Assembly: GCF_019797825.1 (NCBI RefSeq)
Contig: NZ_CP081855.1
Span: 1,178,001-1,242,000, forward strand
Direction of reading: 5' to 3'
DNA length: 64,000 bases
Source: Limosilactobacillus panis
Lineage (GTDB): Bacteria; Bacillota; Bacilli; Lactobacillales; Lactobacillaceae
Shown one piece after another: positions 24,693-33,009 of the stretch; position 1 is the stretch's first letter; the number at the start of each line of letters is the position of its first letter. The position numbers and the translations under genes are program-made. Under the pieces are notes generated by a model. The model worked only from the letters and a program-made list of their open reading frames with translations, searched no databases and had not been told where the DNA came from.

Positions 24693-27191
24693 CTATATAA
24701 ACTGCATCCGGGCGCCGATAATCTTCTCAACCGCCGGGACACCGTCTTTAACATGGAGCGCCTTGAATGGGAAAGTTGCCCGGTAGGTAGCACTGCCAGA
24801 TGGACCCTCGTGTTTCAAGAACTCATTAATATCCGCACTCTGTGCCCGCCCAGTAAGGATCCGGGTCAAAATGGCGGTGAGGTTTAACCCCAGGGCCTTG
24901 GCCAAAAAGGCAATTTCCGGCAGTGGAATCGGCTGAACACCGACCTTCTTGAAGCCGCCGCTTGCCTGTTTTTCAAAAATTACCTGGTAAAGGCCTGGAC
25001 CAGACTGCCCCGCAATGGCTGCCATGCTTTGATCATTCAATTTCTGGTTATCGACATTGGCCAGCTCCGCCGGATAGCGGATAGCTGTTGATTCGTATTC
25101 CAGCTGGTCGACGGAGAGCAGGTTGGTGATCGTTCCCAGTGGGTAGGCATACTTGCCATCGTAGAGAAAGTTGAAGGAAACGAGCTGGTTAGAATAGTCG
25201 TCCAACATTGACAGGTCATCATCCGGGATCACCACGAGCTGGCTTTCAACTTGGTCCTGCTCCAGTGCGGTCAAGAGTTCACTGTAACTGGCAGGCACAA
25301 ACAGGAACTGCGGTTGCTCGATTCGCAGGATCTGCAGGATGTTTTCCGTTGTGGCCGGCTCAATGTAGCGCTTGTCAGCCAACGAGTAACTCAGGGTAAC
25401 CGAACTGGGGTTGGAATTGACCACTACCGTGTGGAAGTGGTCGGCCTTTAATTGGCGCATAAGCATGGCGACAAAGTAGTCCCCGGCGTTGCTCATCCCC
25501 AACCGCAGGCCACCAGTCCCGATAATCACCGCACTGGGCTGGGCCGTTTTGGTGGCCTCGTTTTCAAACTCAAGGGCGGAATAGAAGCTCCCGGTGTGCT
25601 GGGTGAACTCCCCACCTGAGGGCTCAATCTCCTTATACTTAGTCATCAACTTGTGGTCCTCATACATCTGGTAGACCTGCTCTGGAGTTGTCTTCCACAA
25701 GCGAGCAATCAGTTGGTTGCTGAGGCCGTTGTACTTGGCCTTGATTAACACCGGCTCCTTCTGGGGGTGACTAACAACCTCTTCAATCAGGAGCCGCATC
25801 CGGTTGAGCTGGTCAAAGTAGAAGGGGTCGATCTTCGTCATTTCGGCGAGTTCATCGACCGAATAGCCCCGCTTCATCGCCTCAATCAGGACAAAGATCC
25901 GTCCCGCAGCCGGGTGGACAAGCTTCATTACGAGCTCATCATCGGAGAGCTTCTCCTGGGCTAACAGGTGGAAGTCGGTTGGTTCCTTATAGCGGGACTC
26001 AATTGCCTTAAAGAGGGCCTCAATCGGGCTGCGGCCAATCCCGAAGGCTGTCCCCACCGACTTTTTCTCGGTTGTTAGCTGCTGGTCGGCCTTGGGAACC
26101 GCATTAAAGCCCCACATCGGGACCCGGGCTGCGATATGGTCCATCGTCGGTTCAACTAGGGCAGCGTGATTAACATAGCCTACTCCCAAGTCAATATTAC
26201 GAAGAAGCTTGCCCGCATATAGTTGGGCACAGACCTTTGCAATTGGGTATCCGGTGGACTGGGCAACAAAGGCCGTCATCCGGTCGAAATAGGCACTGTT
26301 CTTGATTACGTAGAACTTATCATTTTCCGGGTTAAGGGCAAATTGGACGTGGTTGACCCCCACAATCCGTAACTTACGGGTAATCGCAAAGGCGGTATCT
26401 CGCATGTCCTGGATTTGCCGATCCAGGAGCGTCTGCGGAGGATTAAAGGCAATCGAGTCGCCGGCGTGAATACCAATTGGGTCCATATCTTCAACCATCG
26501 AAAGCATCATCATCGTCCCCGACTGGTCACGCTGAACAACCACCTCAATTTCCTTAAAGCCTGCCAGGCTCTGCTGAACAAAGACCTGGTCGGCTCGCGA
26601 CTGCTTTAAGCACTTCTGGACGGCCGTCGCCAACTCCCGCTGGTCATGGACAATTTGCCGAGTGCTGCTGCTCTTGGGAAGGACCGACCGGATAATAACC
26701 GGGTAGCCAATCTTGCGGGCCTCTTCCAAGGCATCCTGGTAGGTATTGACGGTAACAATTGCCTTCGTCGGTGCATCCATGGCGTGGAGGGTCCGGCTGA
26801 GGAGGACCGGGTTGTTGATCTGTCGAATGGTCCCTTCCGGAATACCTAACAGGCGGATATTTCTCTCCTGGATGATTCCCTTATCAAGCAGTTTTTGGGC
26901 CAGTTCAAAGGCCCGCCGGTTCCCCAAGGTCGGAAGGATGGCGTGGGGCTTGTACTGGTCAATGATTCGAATGAGGTTGTCGACCTCCAGCGGGCCCACA
27001 CAGGCATGGTCAATGATGTCGCTGCTTTCTAAGCTAACCGAAAACGGGTTGTCATCAACGAGGATGGTGTGAATGCCTAGCTGGTGAAATTCGGTGGCTA
27101 CCTGGTAGGTGGCTGAATCGAGCTCATCCCCGTGCTGGATGTCATTGGCCCCGGCCCCGATAATCAGGACGGAACGAACTTCTTTTGTCAT
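24693..27191 (-). CDS. carB: Carbamoyl-phosphate synthase large-subunit-like protein, probably catalytically inactive
   Basis: 832 residues against about 1060 for normal CarB. The first half aligns throughout (GIHAGDSIAFNPPQTLLDR, GVNHVQFALNP). However, the glycine-rich loop GGSGGG is KSSSTR (about 173-178), and the metal/ATP ligands of VIEMNPR become VIKNSAY (E to K297, N to S299, R to Y301). In the second half the NSNPSSVTLSYSLADKRYIEP segment is kept, but most of the second ATP-grasp is deleted, and the C-terminal allosteric domain is absent. The frame is intact over 2.5 kb, implying selection. It shares its first base with the carA stop region (coupled). Confidence 0.85.
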   Translation of the reverse strand: MTKEVRSVLIIGAGANDIQHGDELDSATYQVATEFHQLGIHTILVDDNPFSVSLESSDIIDHACVGPLEVDNLIRIIDQYKPHAILPTLGNRRAFELAQKLLDKGIIQERNIRLLGIPEGTIRQINNPVLLSRTLHAMDAPTKAIVTVNTYQDALEEARKIGYPVIIRSVLPKSSSTRQIVHDQRELATAVQKCLKQSRADQVFVQQSLAGFKEIEVVVQRDQSGTMMMLSMVEDMDPIGIHAGDSIAFNPPQTLLDRQIQDMRDTAFAITRKLRIVGVNHVQFALNPENDKFYVIKNSAYFDRMTAFVAQSTGYPIAKVCAQLYAGKLLRNIDLGVGYVNHAALVEPTMDHIAARVPMWGFNAVPKADQQLTTEKKSVGTAFGIGRSPIEALFKAIESRYKEPTDFHLLAQEKLSDDELVMKLVHPAAGRIFVLIEAMKRGYSVDELAEMTKIDPFYFDQLNRMRLLIEEVVSHPQKEPVLIKAKYNGLSNQLIARLWKTTPEQVYQMYEDHKLMTKYKEIEPSGGEFTQHTGSFYSALEFENEATKTAQPSAVIIGTGGLRLGMSNAGDYFVAMLMRQLKADHFHTVVVNSNPSSVTLSYSLADKRYIEPATTENILQILRIEQPQFLFVPASYSELLTALEQDQVESQLVVIPDDDLSMLDDYSNQLVSFNFLYDGKYAYPLGTITNLLSVDQLEYESTAIRYPAELANVDNQKLNDQSMAAIAGQSGPGLYQVIFEKQASGGFKKVGVQPIPLPEIAFLAKALGLNLTAILTRILTGRAQSADINEFLKHEGPSGSATYRATFPFKALHVKDGVPAVEKIIGARMQFI

Positions 27192-28273
27192 TACCGTTGC
27201 GCCTCCCTCCGGTTCATGATCTCGATAAATTCATCAAACAGGCCGTTTGTCTCGTCCGGGCCGGGCGCCCCATCCGGGAAGAACTGGACGGAAAACGCCG
27301 GGTACTGCCGGTGACGAAGGCCCTGGATACTGTTATCCAGCATATCAACATAGGTGATGAAGAGCTTGGAGCGGTCAATCGTTGTCCGGTCTACCTGAAA
27401 GCCCCCACCCTGGGTCGCGTAGACAATGTGGTCCGTTACGATCTCATGTAAGGGGTGATTCATCCCGTGGTGCTCAACCGGCAGGCGCTTGACCCGGGCG
27501 CCGTTCGCCATCGCAAAGAGCTCGTGGCCCAGTCCAATTGCAAAGAGGGGTACCTTTGCTTCGACCTCCCGAATCATCTTCAGGACCGATGACTTCAACT
27601 TATTGGGGTCACCCGGGCCGGTCGACAGGACAACCCCGTCTGGGTCTAGACGGAGAATCTCATCCGTTGTCGCCGTGTACGGCAGGACGGTGACGTTACA
27701 CTTCCGCCGGCTCAGTTGCCGCAGAACCCCGTTCTTCAGGCCGAAGTCAATGACAACGACGCTCTTCCCCACTCCCGGATTCGGGTAGGGTTTGGGCGTG
27801 GCCACCTGAGCCACCTGCTGGCTCGTTAGGACCGTGGCGTGGAGCTGGTCAAAGGCGTGGTCATCAGGGACAGGCACGATGCTCCCCTTCAACGGCTTTC
27901 CGGCAGCACGGAGCTTATGAACAATTGCCCGGGTGTCAACGTTACTGATTCCCGGAATGTTCATCTGCTTTAAGTACTGGTCTAGGGTCAGCCGGCGGAC
28001 GTTATTAGTTGCCACGTTGGATAGCGACCGGACAACAACGCCCTTAATTGTTGGGACAATCGTCTCATAAATGTTACGCTGAATCCCATAGCTTCCAATA
28101 TTCGGCTGGGTAAAAATCAAAATCTGATTATTGTAGATTTGGTTGGTGATGATCTCCTGGTAACCAGTCATGCTGGTGTTAAAAACTACTTCGCCAAAGG
28201 TCACAGCCGGGGCGCCAAAACCATCGCCGGCAAAGATAGACCCATCTTCAAATATGAGGTATCGTGATGCCAT
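27191..28273 (-). CDS. carA: Carbamoyl-phosphate synthase small-subunit-like protein lacking catalytic Cys/His
   Basis: 360 residues with normal CarA domain order: N-terminal CPSase_sm_chain (VFNTSMTGYQEIITN; GISNVDTRAIVHKLR) and class I glutaminase-like domain (LSTGPGDPNKL; GMNHPLHE). The nucleophile motif GICLGHQ reads AIGLGHE with Gly247 in place of Cys. The catalytic QFHPE reads QFFPD (Phe332 for His, Asp334 for Glu), and the NHGYAV segment is QGGGFQV. Glutamine hydrolysis is therefore not expected. ATG follows AAGAGGGGGA. Forms an operon with carB. Confidence 0.88.
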   Translation of the reverse strand: MASRYLIFEDGSIFAGDGFGAPAVTFGEVVFNTSMTGYQEIITNQIYNNQILIFTQPNIGSYGIQRNIYETIVPTIKGVVVRSLSNVATNNVRRLTLDQYLKQMNIPGISNVDTRAIVHKLRAAGKPLKGSIVPVPDDHAFDQLHATVLTSQQVAQVATPKPYPNPGVGKSVVVIDFGLKNGVLRQLSRRKCNVTVLPYTATTDEILRLDPDGVVLSTGPGDPNKLKSSVLKMIREVEAKVPLFAIGLGHELFAMANGARVKRLPVEHHGMNHPLHEIVTDHIVYATQGGGFQVDRTTIDRSKLFITYVDMLDNSIQGLRHRQYPAFSVQFFPDGAPGPDETNGLFDEFIEIMNRREAQR

Positions 28274-28326
28274 TAATAATCCCCCTCTTGAGCAAATTGC
28301 TTTTTGCTCACTTATTCACTCTTCCA

Positions 28327-28355
28327 ATTATATACGACTTAGTACTTTCTGTTAA
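28327..28355 (-). promoter_or_regulatory. carA promoter
   Basis: Minus strand: TTAACA (28350-28355), 17 bases, TATAAT (28327-28332), inside the 3' end of rluD. The leader carries a hairpin GAGCAAA...TTTGCTC (28290-28309) just before the ribosome site. No PyrR-type anti-antiterminator or clear ARG box was recognised. Confidence 0.7.
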
Positions 28356-29266
28356 TTGGAATCCGTCCTCTCCAACTTATCCAGCATTTTCTGAAAGTAG
28401 TCCGGCAGTGGCGTCGTAAACACCATCTCTTTTCCCGTTCGGGGGTGCTTAAAACCAAGTAGCCGGGCGTGAAGGTACTGGCCCGCCCCCGGAAGGGTCT
28501 TCCGCGGACCATACAGGGGGTCCCCAGCAAGGGGGTGACCAATTGACTTCATGTGAACCCGAATCTGGTGGGTTCGGCCCGTTTCCAAACGGCAGGAAAC
28601 CAAGGTGTAGTGACGGTAACGCTTTAGTACCTTGAAATGGGTGACCGCGTGTCGCCCGTCACTAACGATGGCCTGCTTCTTGCGGTCCTTTCTTGACCGG
28701 CCAATCGGCGCGTCAATGGTCCCCTGGTCATCCTTAATAACACCGTGAACCAGCGCCACATACTCCCGCTTATTGGTCTTGGCCTTTAACTGAGCGGCTA
28801 AGGAATGGTGGGCCATATCGTTTTTGGCCACCATCAAAAGGCCTGAGGTATCCTTGTCAATCCGGTGAACAATCCCGGGACGAAATTCCCCATTGATCGT
28901 CGAAAGTGGGCAATGGTATAAAAGGGCGTTAACGAGGGTGTGGTCAGGGTGCCCCGGTGCCGGGTGGACCACCATTCCCTGAGGCTTGTTTACGACCACC
29001 ACGTCATCGTCTTCGTAAACGATGTCGAGGGGAATATTTTCCGGTTCTAGGTCAATTTTCTGGGGCTTTTCCGGTGCGATGGTCACCTCGTCACCGACCG
29101 TCAGCTTATACTTAGGCTTGACCGGGTGCCCATTAACCTTCACGTTACCGTCACCGATCCATTTTTGAATCTGTGAGCGGGAATACTGGCTGAAGTGGTG
29201 ACCCAGTTGCTTATCGATGCGCCCCGTCATCCCCTCTTTAACCACTAACCGTAAATTCTCTTCCAT
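28352..29266 (-). CDS. rluD: RluD-family 23S rRNA pseudouridine synthase
   Basis: 304 residues: N-terminal S4-like RNA-binding domain (RIDKQLGHHFSQYSRSQIQKWI), then the PseudoU_synth_2 domain with catalytic HRIDKDTSGLLMVAK (Asp). C-terminal GRTHQIRVHMKSIGHPLAGDP is the RluA/RluD signature. ATG 29266 begins one base after the lspA stop with GAGGAAGAGG; the longer frame to 29317 overlaps lspA and is rejected. Confidence 0.93.
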   Translation of the reverse strand: MEENLRLVVKEGMTGRIDKQLGHHFSQYSRSQIQKWIGDGNVKVNGHPVKPKYKLTVGDEVTIAPEKPQKIDLEPENIPLDIVYEDDDVVVVNKPQGMVVHPAPGHPDHTLVNALLYHCPLSTINGEFRPGIVHRIDKDTSGLLMVAKNDMAHHSLAAQLKAKTNKREYVALVHGVIKDDQGTIDAPIGRSRKDRKKQAIVSDGRHAVTHFKVLKRYRHYTLVSCRLETGRTHQIRVHMKSIGHPLAGDPLYGPRKTLPGAGQYLHARLLGFKHPRTGKEMVFTTPLPDYFQKMLDKLERTDSN

Positions 29267-29267
29267 A

Positions 29268-29717
29268 TTATTCCTCTTCCTCACGAATGATGATAATAAC
29301 CAACCAAATGACGCCAATCGTCAGGCAGCAATCTGCTACGTTAAAGACGGGAAAGTTCATAAACAGGGTTTCAAACATGTCAACCACGTAGCCGTGCTGG
29401 ATGCGGTCGATAAAGTTGCCAACCGCCCCCGCTAAGATAAAACTCAATGACAACAGGAGGCGCGGGTTATGTCGCCAGCGGTAGAACAGGTAGAGGATGA
29501 CTGCTAAAGCCACCACCGTCACCAGTGAAAAGAACCACTGCTGCCCTTCTAAGATACTCCACGCGGCACCGTTATTTCGCAGGTTCGTCAGGGCCAAGAC
29601 GTGGGGAAGTAAAGGGTGGGCGGTGTTTAAAGCCACGCTAGCAACCACCCAGTGCTTCACTAGCTGGTCAATAACGACCAGGACAAGGACCAGGACGAAG
29701 GAAATAATCACCATCAT
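29268..29717 (-). CDS. lspA: Lipoprotein signal peptidase LspA
   Basis: 149-residue, four-helix membrane aspartyl protease that removes lipoprotein signal peptides. Conserved blocks are DQLVKHWV, NLRNNGAAWSIL, AGAVGNFIDRI (first catalytic Asp) and VFNVADCCLTIG (second Asp). Overlaps ebsA by four bases and is followed at once by rluD, the standard lspA-rluD pair. Confidence 0.95.
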   Translation of the reverse strand: MMVIISFVLVLVLVVIDQLVKHWVVASVALNTAHPLLPHVLALTNLRNNGAAWSILEGQQWFFSLVTVVALAVILYLFYRWRHNPRLLLSLSFILAGAVGNFIDRIQHGYVVDMFETLFMNFPVFNVADCCLTIGVIWLVIIIIREEEE

Positions 29718-30118
29718 GACCGGGCCCCTTCTTTTTCCTGACGTTCAAGCAAGTCCTGCAAACGACGAATGGCCTTGTTTGTAAAAGTAAAGTTGAGGAT
29801 CTCACCATTGACTGTCATTGACATCGTATGTTTAGTAAAATGAGGTTGGCGGATGTCAGCTAGCGGAATTACCAGGTAGTCTTTCTGCAACAAACGACTA
29901 AAGGTCATCTTAGTTGGCGTCACCACCACGGTCCGCCGCTTGATTTCTAAGAAAACCAGGACGGCAAAAATAAGGAATAGGACGGCCGTGATCCATTGAA
30001 AATGAGTGATCTCCAACCAGATGATCAGGCCCGCCAAGAAAATAATAAAGGTCCAGCACCAGGAAATGATGGTCCCAGTCAGGTCCGGTTGATAAAAATA
30101 GCGTATTTCTTCTTCCAT
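29714..30118 (-). CDS. ebsA: EbsA-like membrane protein
   Basis: 134 residues with two close transmembrane helices (SWCWTFIIFLAGLIIWLEI, WITAVLFLIFAVLVFLEI) and a cytosolic PH-like tail (VVVTPTKMTFSRLLQKDYLVIPLADI). Size, topology and the place before lspA match EbsA, named from enterococcal aggregation-substance receptor mutants. Biochemical function is unknown. Divergent from rnhA. Confidence 0.75.
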   Translation of the reverse strand: MEEEIRYFYQPDLTGTIISWCWTFIIFLAGLIIWLEITHFQWITAVLFLIFAVLVFLEIKRRTVVVTPTKMTFSRLLQKDYLVIPLADIRQPHFTKHTMSMTVNGEILNFTFTNKAIRRLQDLLERQEKEGARS

Positions 30119-30153
30119 TTATGATAAACATCCTTCCGATGAGGTGATTTTTA

Positions 30154-30543
30154 ATGATCAAAATTTATACTGATGCGGCAACAAAAGGTAACCCGGGGCC
30201 AACCGGCTTAGGAGTCCTGATCCTTTTCAACCACCACCAGTACCAACTGACGAAAACACTTGCCAAAGCCGATAACCACAGCGGCGAATTTGCGGCCGCC
30301 ACGTTTGGCTTCCAGTACCTTTGTGATCACTTTGCTAGCGAACAAACAGTTTTATTCTACACCGATAGCCGCTTGCTTAGTGACGCGGTTGGCAAAAATT
30401 ATACAAAACATTACCAAGCGCAACTCGATACCCTTAACCGGTTAATTGACCACTTCCCGACCGTCGTTACCCAGTGGGTTCCCGACAGTCAAAATGCGGG
30501 TGCCCACCACCTCGCTAACCAGGCCTTGAAGAGTCTGGAATAA
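30154..30543 (+). CDS. rnhA: RNase H-like protein
   Basis: 129 residues, RNase HI fold: IKIYTDAATKGNPGPTG (Asp7), HSGEFAAAT (Glu45), FYTDSRLL (Asp71). The usual fourth acidic residue in the NxxAD.LA motif is replaced (AGAHHLANQAL, His for Asp), as in some short RNase H relatives. Degradation of RNA in RNA/DNA hybrids is probable but with altered metal binding. ATG preceded by GAGGTG. Confidence 0.8.
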   Translation: MIKIYTDAATKGNPGPTGLGVLILFNHHQYQLTKTLAKADNHSGEFAAATFGFQYLCDHFASEQTVLFYTDSRLLSDAVGKNYTKHYQAQLDTLNRLIDHFPTVVTQWVPDSQNAGAHHLANQALKSLE

Positions 30544-30657
30544 TACCGCTATTAGTATACCAAAAGTTTCAGAAACGACCAAAAGCTGTGTTCTAAGGCT
30601 ATGCGCCAAACAAAACAAGTTATACAATAAATGTAAATTTAGTTTGGGGGAAGAACA

Positions 30658-31026
30658 TTGAAGAAACAATCAACTACTATTATTTCAATTATCCTAATTA
30701 TCATCATTGCCATTTTTGCGGTTGCTAACACGGCATCCGTGGTGGTAAACCTCCTGTTTGCCAAGTTCCAGATGCCATTAATTCTCTTAATCCTTGTCTG
30801 CCTCTTAATTGGGGCCCTAATCATCTACCTCCTCTCCTTCTCAACTCACCTGAAGCAAGATAAGGAGCTCAAGGAGTTGCGGGCTAGTAAGGTTGACCCT
30901 AAGCAACTGCAAAAGCTGCAGGGCCAGGTCAAGGACCTGTTAAAGGAGAATGCGCGCTTGAAGGAGACCAACGCCCAACTCAAGAAGGCCGCTGACAAGC
31001 CGGCAAGTGGTAGTCAGCAAAAATAG
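30658..31026 (+). CDS. LapA (DUF1049) family membrane protein
   Basis: 122 residues: two transmembrane helices in the first 60 residues (IISIILIIIIAIFAVANTAS; LILLILVCLLIGALIIYLLS), then a charged coiled coil (about 70-110) and a Lys-rich tail. TTG start with GGGGGAAG. Family members are lipopolysaccharide-assembly-related in Gram-negatives; role in lactobacilli unknown. Its terminator, now beyond intron 2, was the intron target. Confidence 0.8.
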   Translation: MKKQSTTIISIILIIIIAIFAVANTASVVVNLLFAKFQMPLILLILVCLLIGALIIYLLSFSTHLKQDKELKELRASKVDPKQLQKLQGQVKDLLKENARLKETNAQLKKAADKPASGSQQK

Positions 31027-31042
31027 TTACCTAGTGCGAATA

Positions 31043-32951
31043 ATCGAGTAGGAGGTAATTGATTAGTTCAATTACCGACCTCTCACACCACCGTACGTAC
31101 GGTTCCGTATACGGCGGTTCGACAACTTAATCACTTTGAATTGACTGGAGCGTCTTGGACATATTTATTAGTCCAAGGTACTCCAGTTTTCTATTTGTTA
31201 GAGAATAACTCAAAGTCTTACTGTGTGCGGTTCGCCAGTAGCCCTTACGGGTACTAGCGAAGACATATGCATCACTATAAGACAATCCGAGCCTTTGTAA
31301 GTTAGTAATCTTAGTTTTGAATTTCTTCCATTGTTTCCAGATATATTGCCTTATTCGCGCCCTTAACCACTGGTCAAGTCGTTGAATAAAGCCAGTCAGT
31401 TTCCCAATTGAGTAATATTGAAGCCAACCCCGCATTTTGCGATGAATTTCCTCAAACATTTGCTCAATGGATACTCCCCGATTGCGCTTTGTTAACAGCT
31501 TTAGTGCTTGCTTAACTCGCTTTTGTGATTGCTTGGCCGGTCGGGCATAGGCACCGTTACGGTCTACACCTAGTGAAAAGCCAAGAAACTTCAATCTTAG
31601 GGGACTACCAACTTTAGTTTTATCTGGATTAACTTTAACCTTCAATTGCTTTTCGAGAAAATGGGTAATACTGCGCATTACTCGTTCTCCCGCCCGTTGA
31701 CTTTTAACATAAATATTACAATCATCCGCATAGCGTACAAAGTGATGGCCACGTCTGGTCAACTCTTTATCCAACTCATTTAGGTAAATATTCGCCAGTA
31801 ATGGTGATAATGGTCCACCTTGCGGCGTTCCTTTGTCACTCCTAGCGAAAAGCCCATGATCTAAGACCCCGCTAGTCAAAAACTTGCGGATAAGTCTTAG
31901 CGTCCATGGGTCATTAATATATTGTTGGAGGTACTTAATCATCAAATCATGGTTGACGTTATCGAAATAGGCCTTCGGGTCTAAGTCGACTACTCTTCGA
32001 TATCCCTGATTATATAGTTTAACTACCTTTGCGATTGCGTCTTGGGCTCCACGATGAGGGCGAAAGCCAAAACTATTATCCGAGAAAATACGCTCAAAGA
32101 TTGGCGTGAGCACTTGGGCAACTGCTTGTTGGACCATGCGGTCCACTACCGTTGGTATCCCTAGTTTTCTCACTCCACCGTTGGGCTTGGGAATTTCCAC
32201 TCGTTTAACCGGTACTGGCTTATAATTGCCTTCACGTAGGTTGGTGATTAACTCCGTTTTATTTTCTCTAAGATATTGCAGGAGGTCATCGACAGTCATA
32301 TCATCAATGCCCGCTGCTCCTTTATTTCTCTTAACTCGCAAATAAGCCTGGTTCAGGTTATTGCGGTCCAAGACTTGGTCTTGGATAGTGACACTCATAC
32401 CTTTACCTTCACCATAATCGGTACTACGCGCCCTTGTGTACTTTCGGTTTTCCAAACCTATCCTCGACAAGCGGTCAGCTTGTGGTTCTGTTTTCTGCGA
32501 TTGTCGCACCTGATTACACCTCCGATATAAGTTATAAGTTATTGTCGTTCGGTCCTTCATCTAATTAATTAGACTACTATGACCTCGGCTGACTTCTGGC
32601 TTACTCAACACAACATCACTGCTATGCTTGCTTCTGTGGAATTTCATTCATTCCTCTTGTCGGAAACGTGTAGGTCAGATCTCCCCGGGTAAGAATATTA
32701 ACTTTCGTACCATGTCACCGTTAGCTTTACTGAAAGCAACTTCGAGTAGTATTGGACTTTAGTTTGTCTAGCAACCTTATCCAGTTACTCTCAGCCTTAT
32801 AGCTACTTCTTGTTCATCGGTGCAGCACTTTGCCTTAGACTTCCTTCAGATTCCACCTCACAGCGGACACCCTTGTCCTCGGCTCATGGTTCCGACTACT
32901 ACGGCCCATAGTGGACTTTCACCACCTAGCTAATACCCATGCCGGGCGCAC
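31043..32951 (-). mobile_element. Group II (IIC-type) intron, copy 2
   Basis: 1909 bp, same length and ends as copy 1 (GTGCG at 32951; CTCGAT at 31043), nearly identical in sequence. It is inserted three bases after the T tract of a terminator stem (32955-32995) in minus orientation. Contains domains I-IV upstream of the RT gene and V-VI at 31054-31124. Confidence 0.92.
31127..32509 (-). CDS. ltrA: Group II intron reverse transcriptase/maturase (copy 2)
   Basis: Same architecture as copy 1. Substitutions seen: motif A reads VVDLDPKAYFDN (Pro for Leu two residues from the catalytic Asp region), TVDDLL for TVDGLL, LSYSDAY for LSYRDAY, KLEYLG for KLEHLG and NRKYTR for NQKYTR. YADD is intact. 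GTG 32509 preferred because GGAGGTG precedes it; an in-frame ATG lies at 32560. Confidence 0.9.
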   Translation of the reverse strand: MRQSQKTEPQADRLSRIGLENRKYTRARSTDYGEGKGMSVTIQDQVLDRNNLNQAYLRVKRNKGAAGIDDMTVDDLLQYLRENKTELITNLREGNYKPVPVKRVEIPKPNGGVRKLGIPTVVDRMVQQAVAQVLTPIFERIFSDNSFGFRPHRGAQDAIAKVVKLYNQGYRRVVDLDPKAYFDNVNHDLMIKYLQQYINDPWTLRLIRKFLTSGVLDHGLFARSDKGTPQGGPLSPLLANIYLNELDKELTRRGHHFVRYADDCNIYVKSQRAGERVMRSITHFLEKQLKVKVNPDKTKVGSPLRLKFLGFSLGVDRNGAYARPAKQSQKRVKQALKLLTKRNRGVSIEQMFEEIHRKMRGWLQYYSIGKLTGFIQRLDQWLRARIRQYIWKQWKKFKTKITNLQRLGLSYSDAYVFASTRKGYWRTAHSKTLSYSLTNRKLEYLGLINMSKTLQSIQSD

Positions 32952-32954
32952 TGG

Positions 32955-32995
32955 AAAAAGGCAAGGTGCCATAATTTATGGTACTTTGCCTTTTT
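32955..32995. terminator. Terminator beyond lapA, intron 2 target
   Basis: AAAAAGGCAAGGTGCCAT, loop, ATGGTACTTTGCCTTTTT. Bidirectional in form; it probably belonged to the lapA-like gene before the intron separated them. Confidence 0.85.
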
Positions 32996-33009
32996 CATGA
33001 GGTTATTAC

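Noticed and set aside
28274..28351. PyrR-binding attenuator ahead of carA
   Set aside because: Only a small hairpin (28290-28309) is present; no terminator/antiterminator pair or PyrR-binding consensus was seen.
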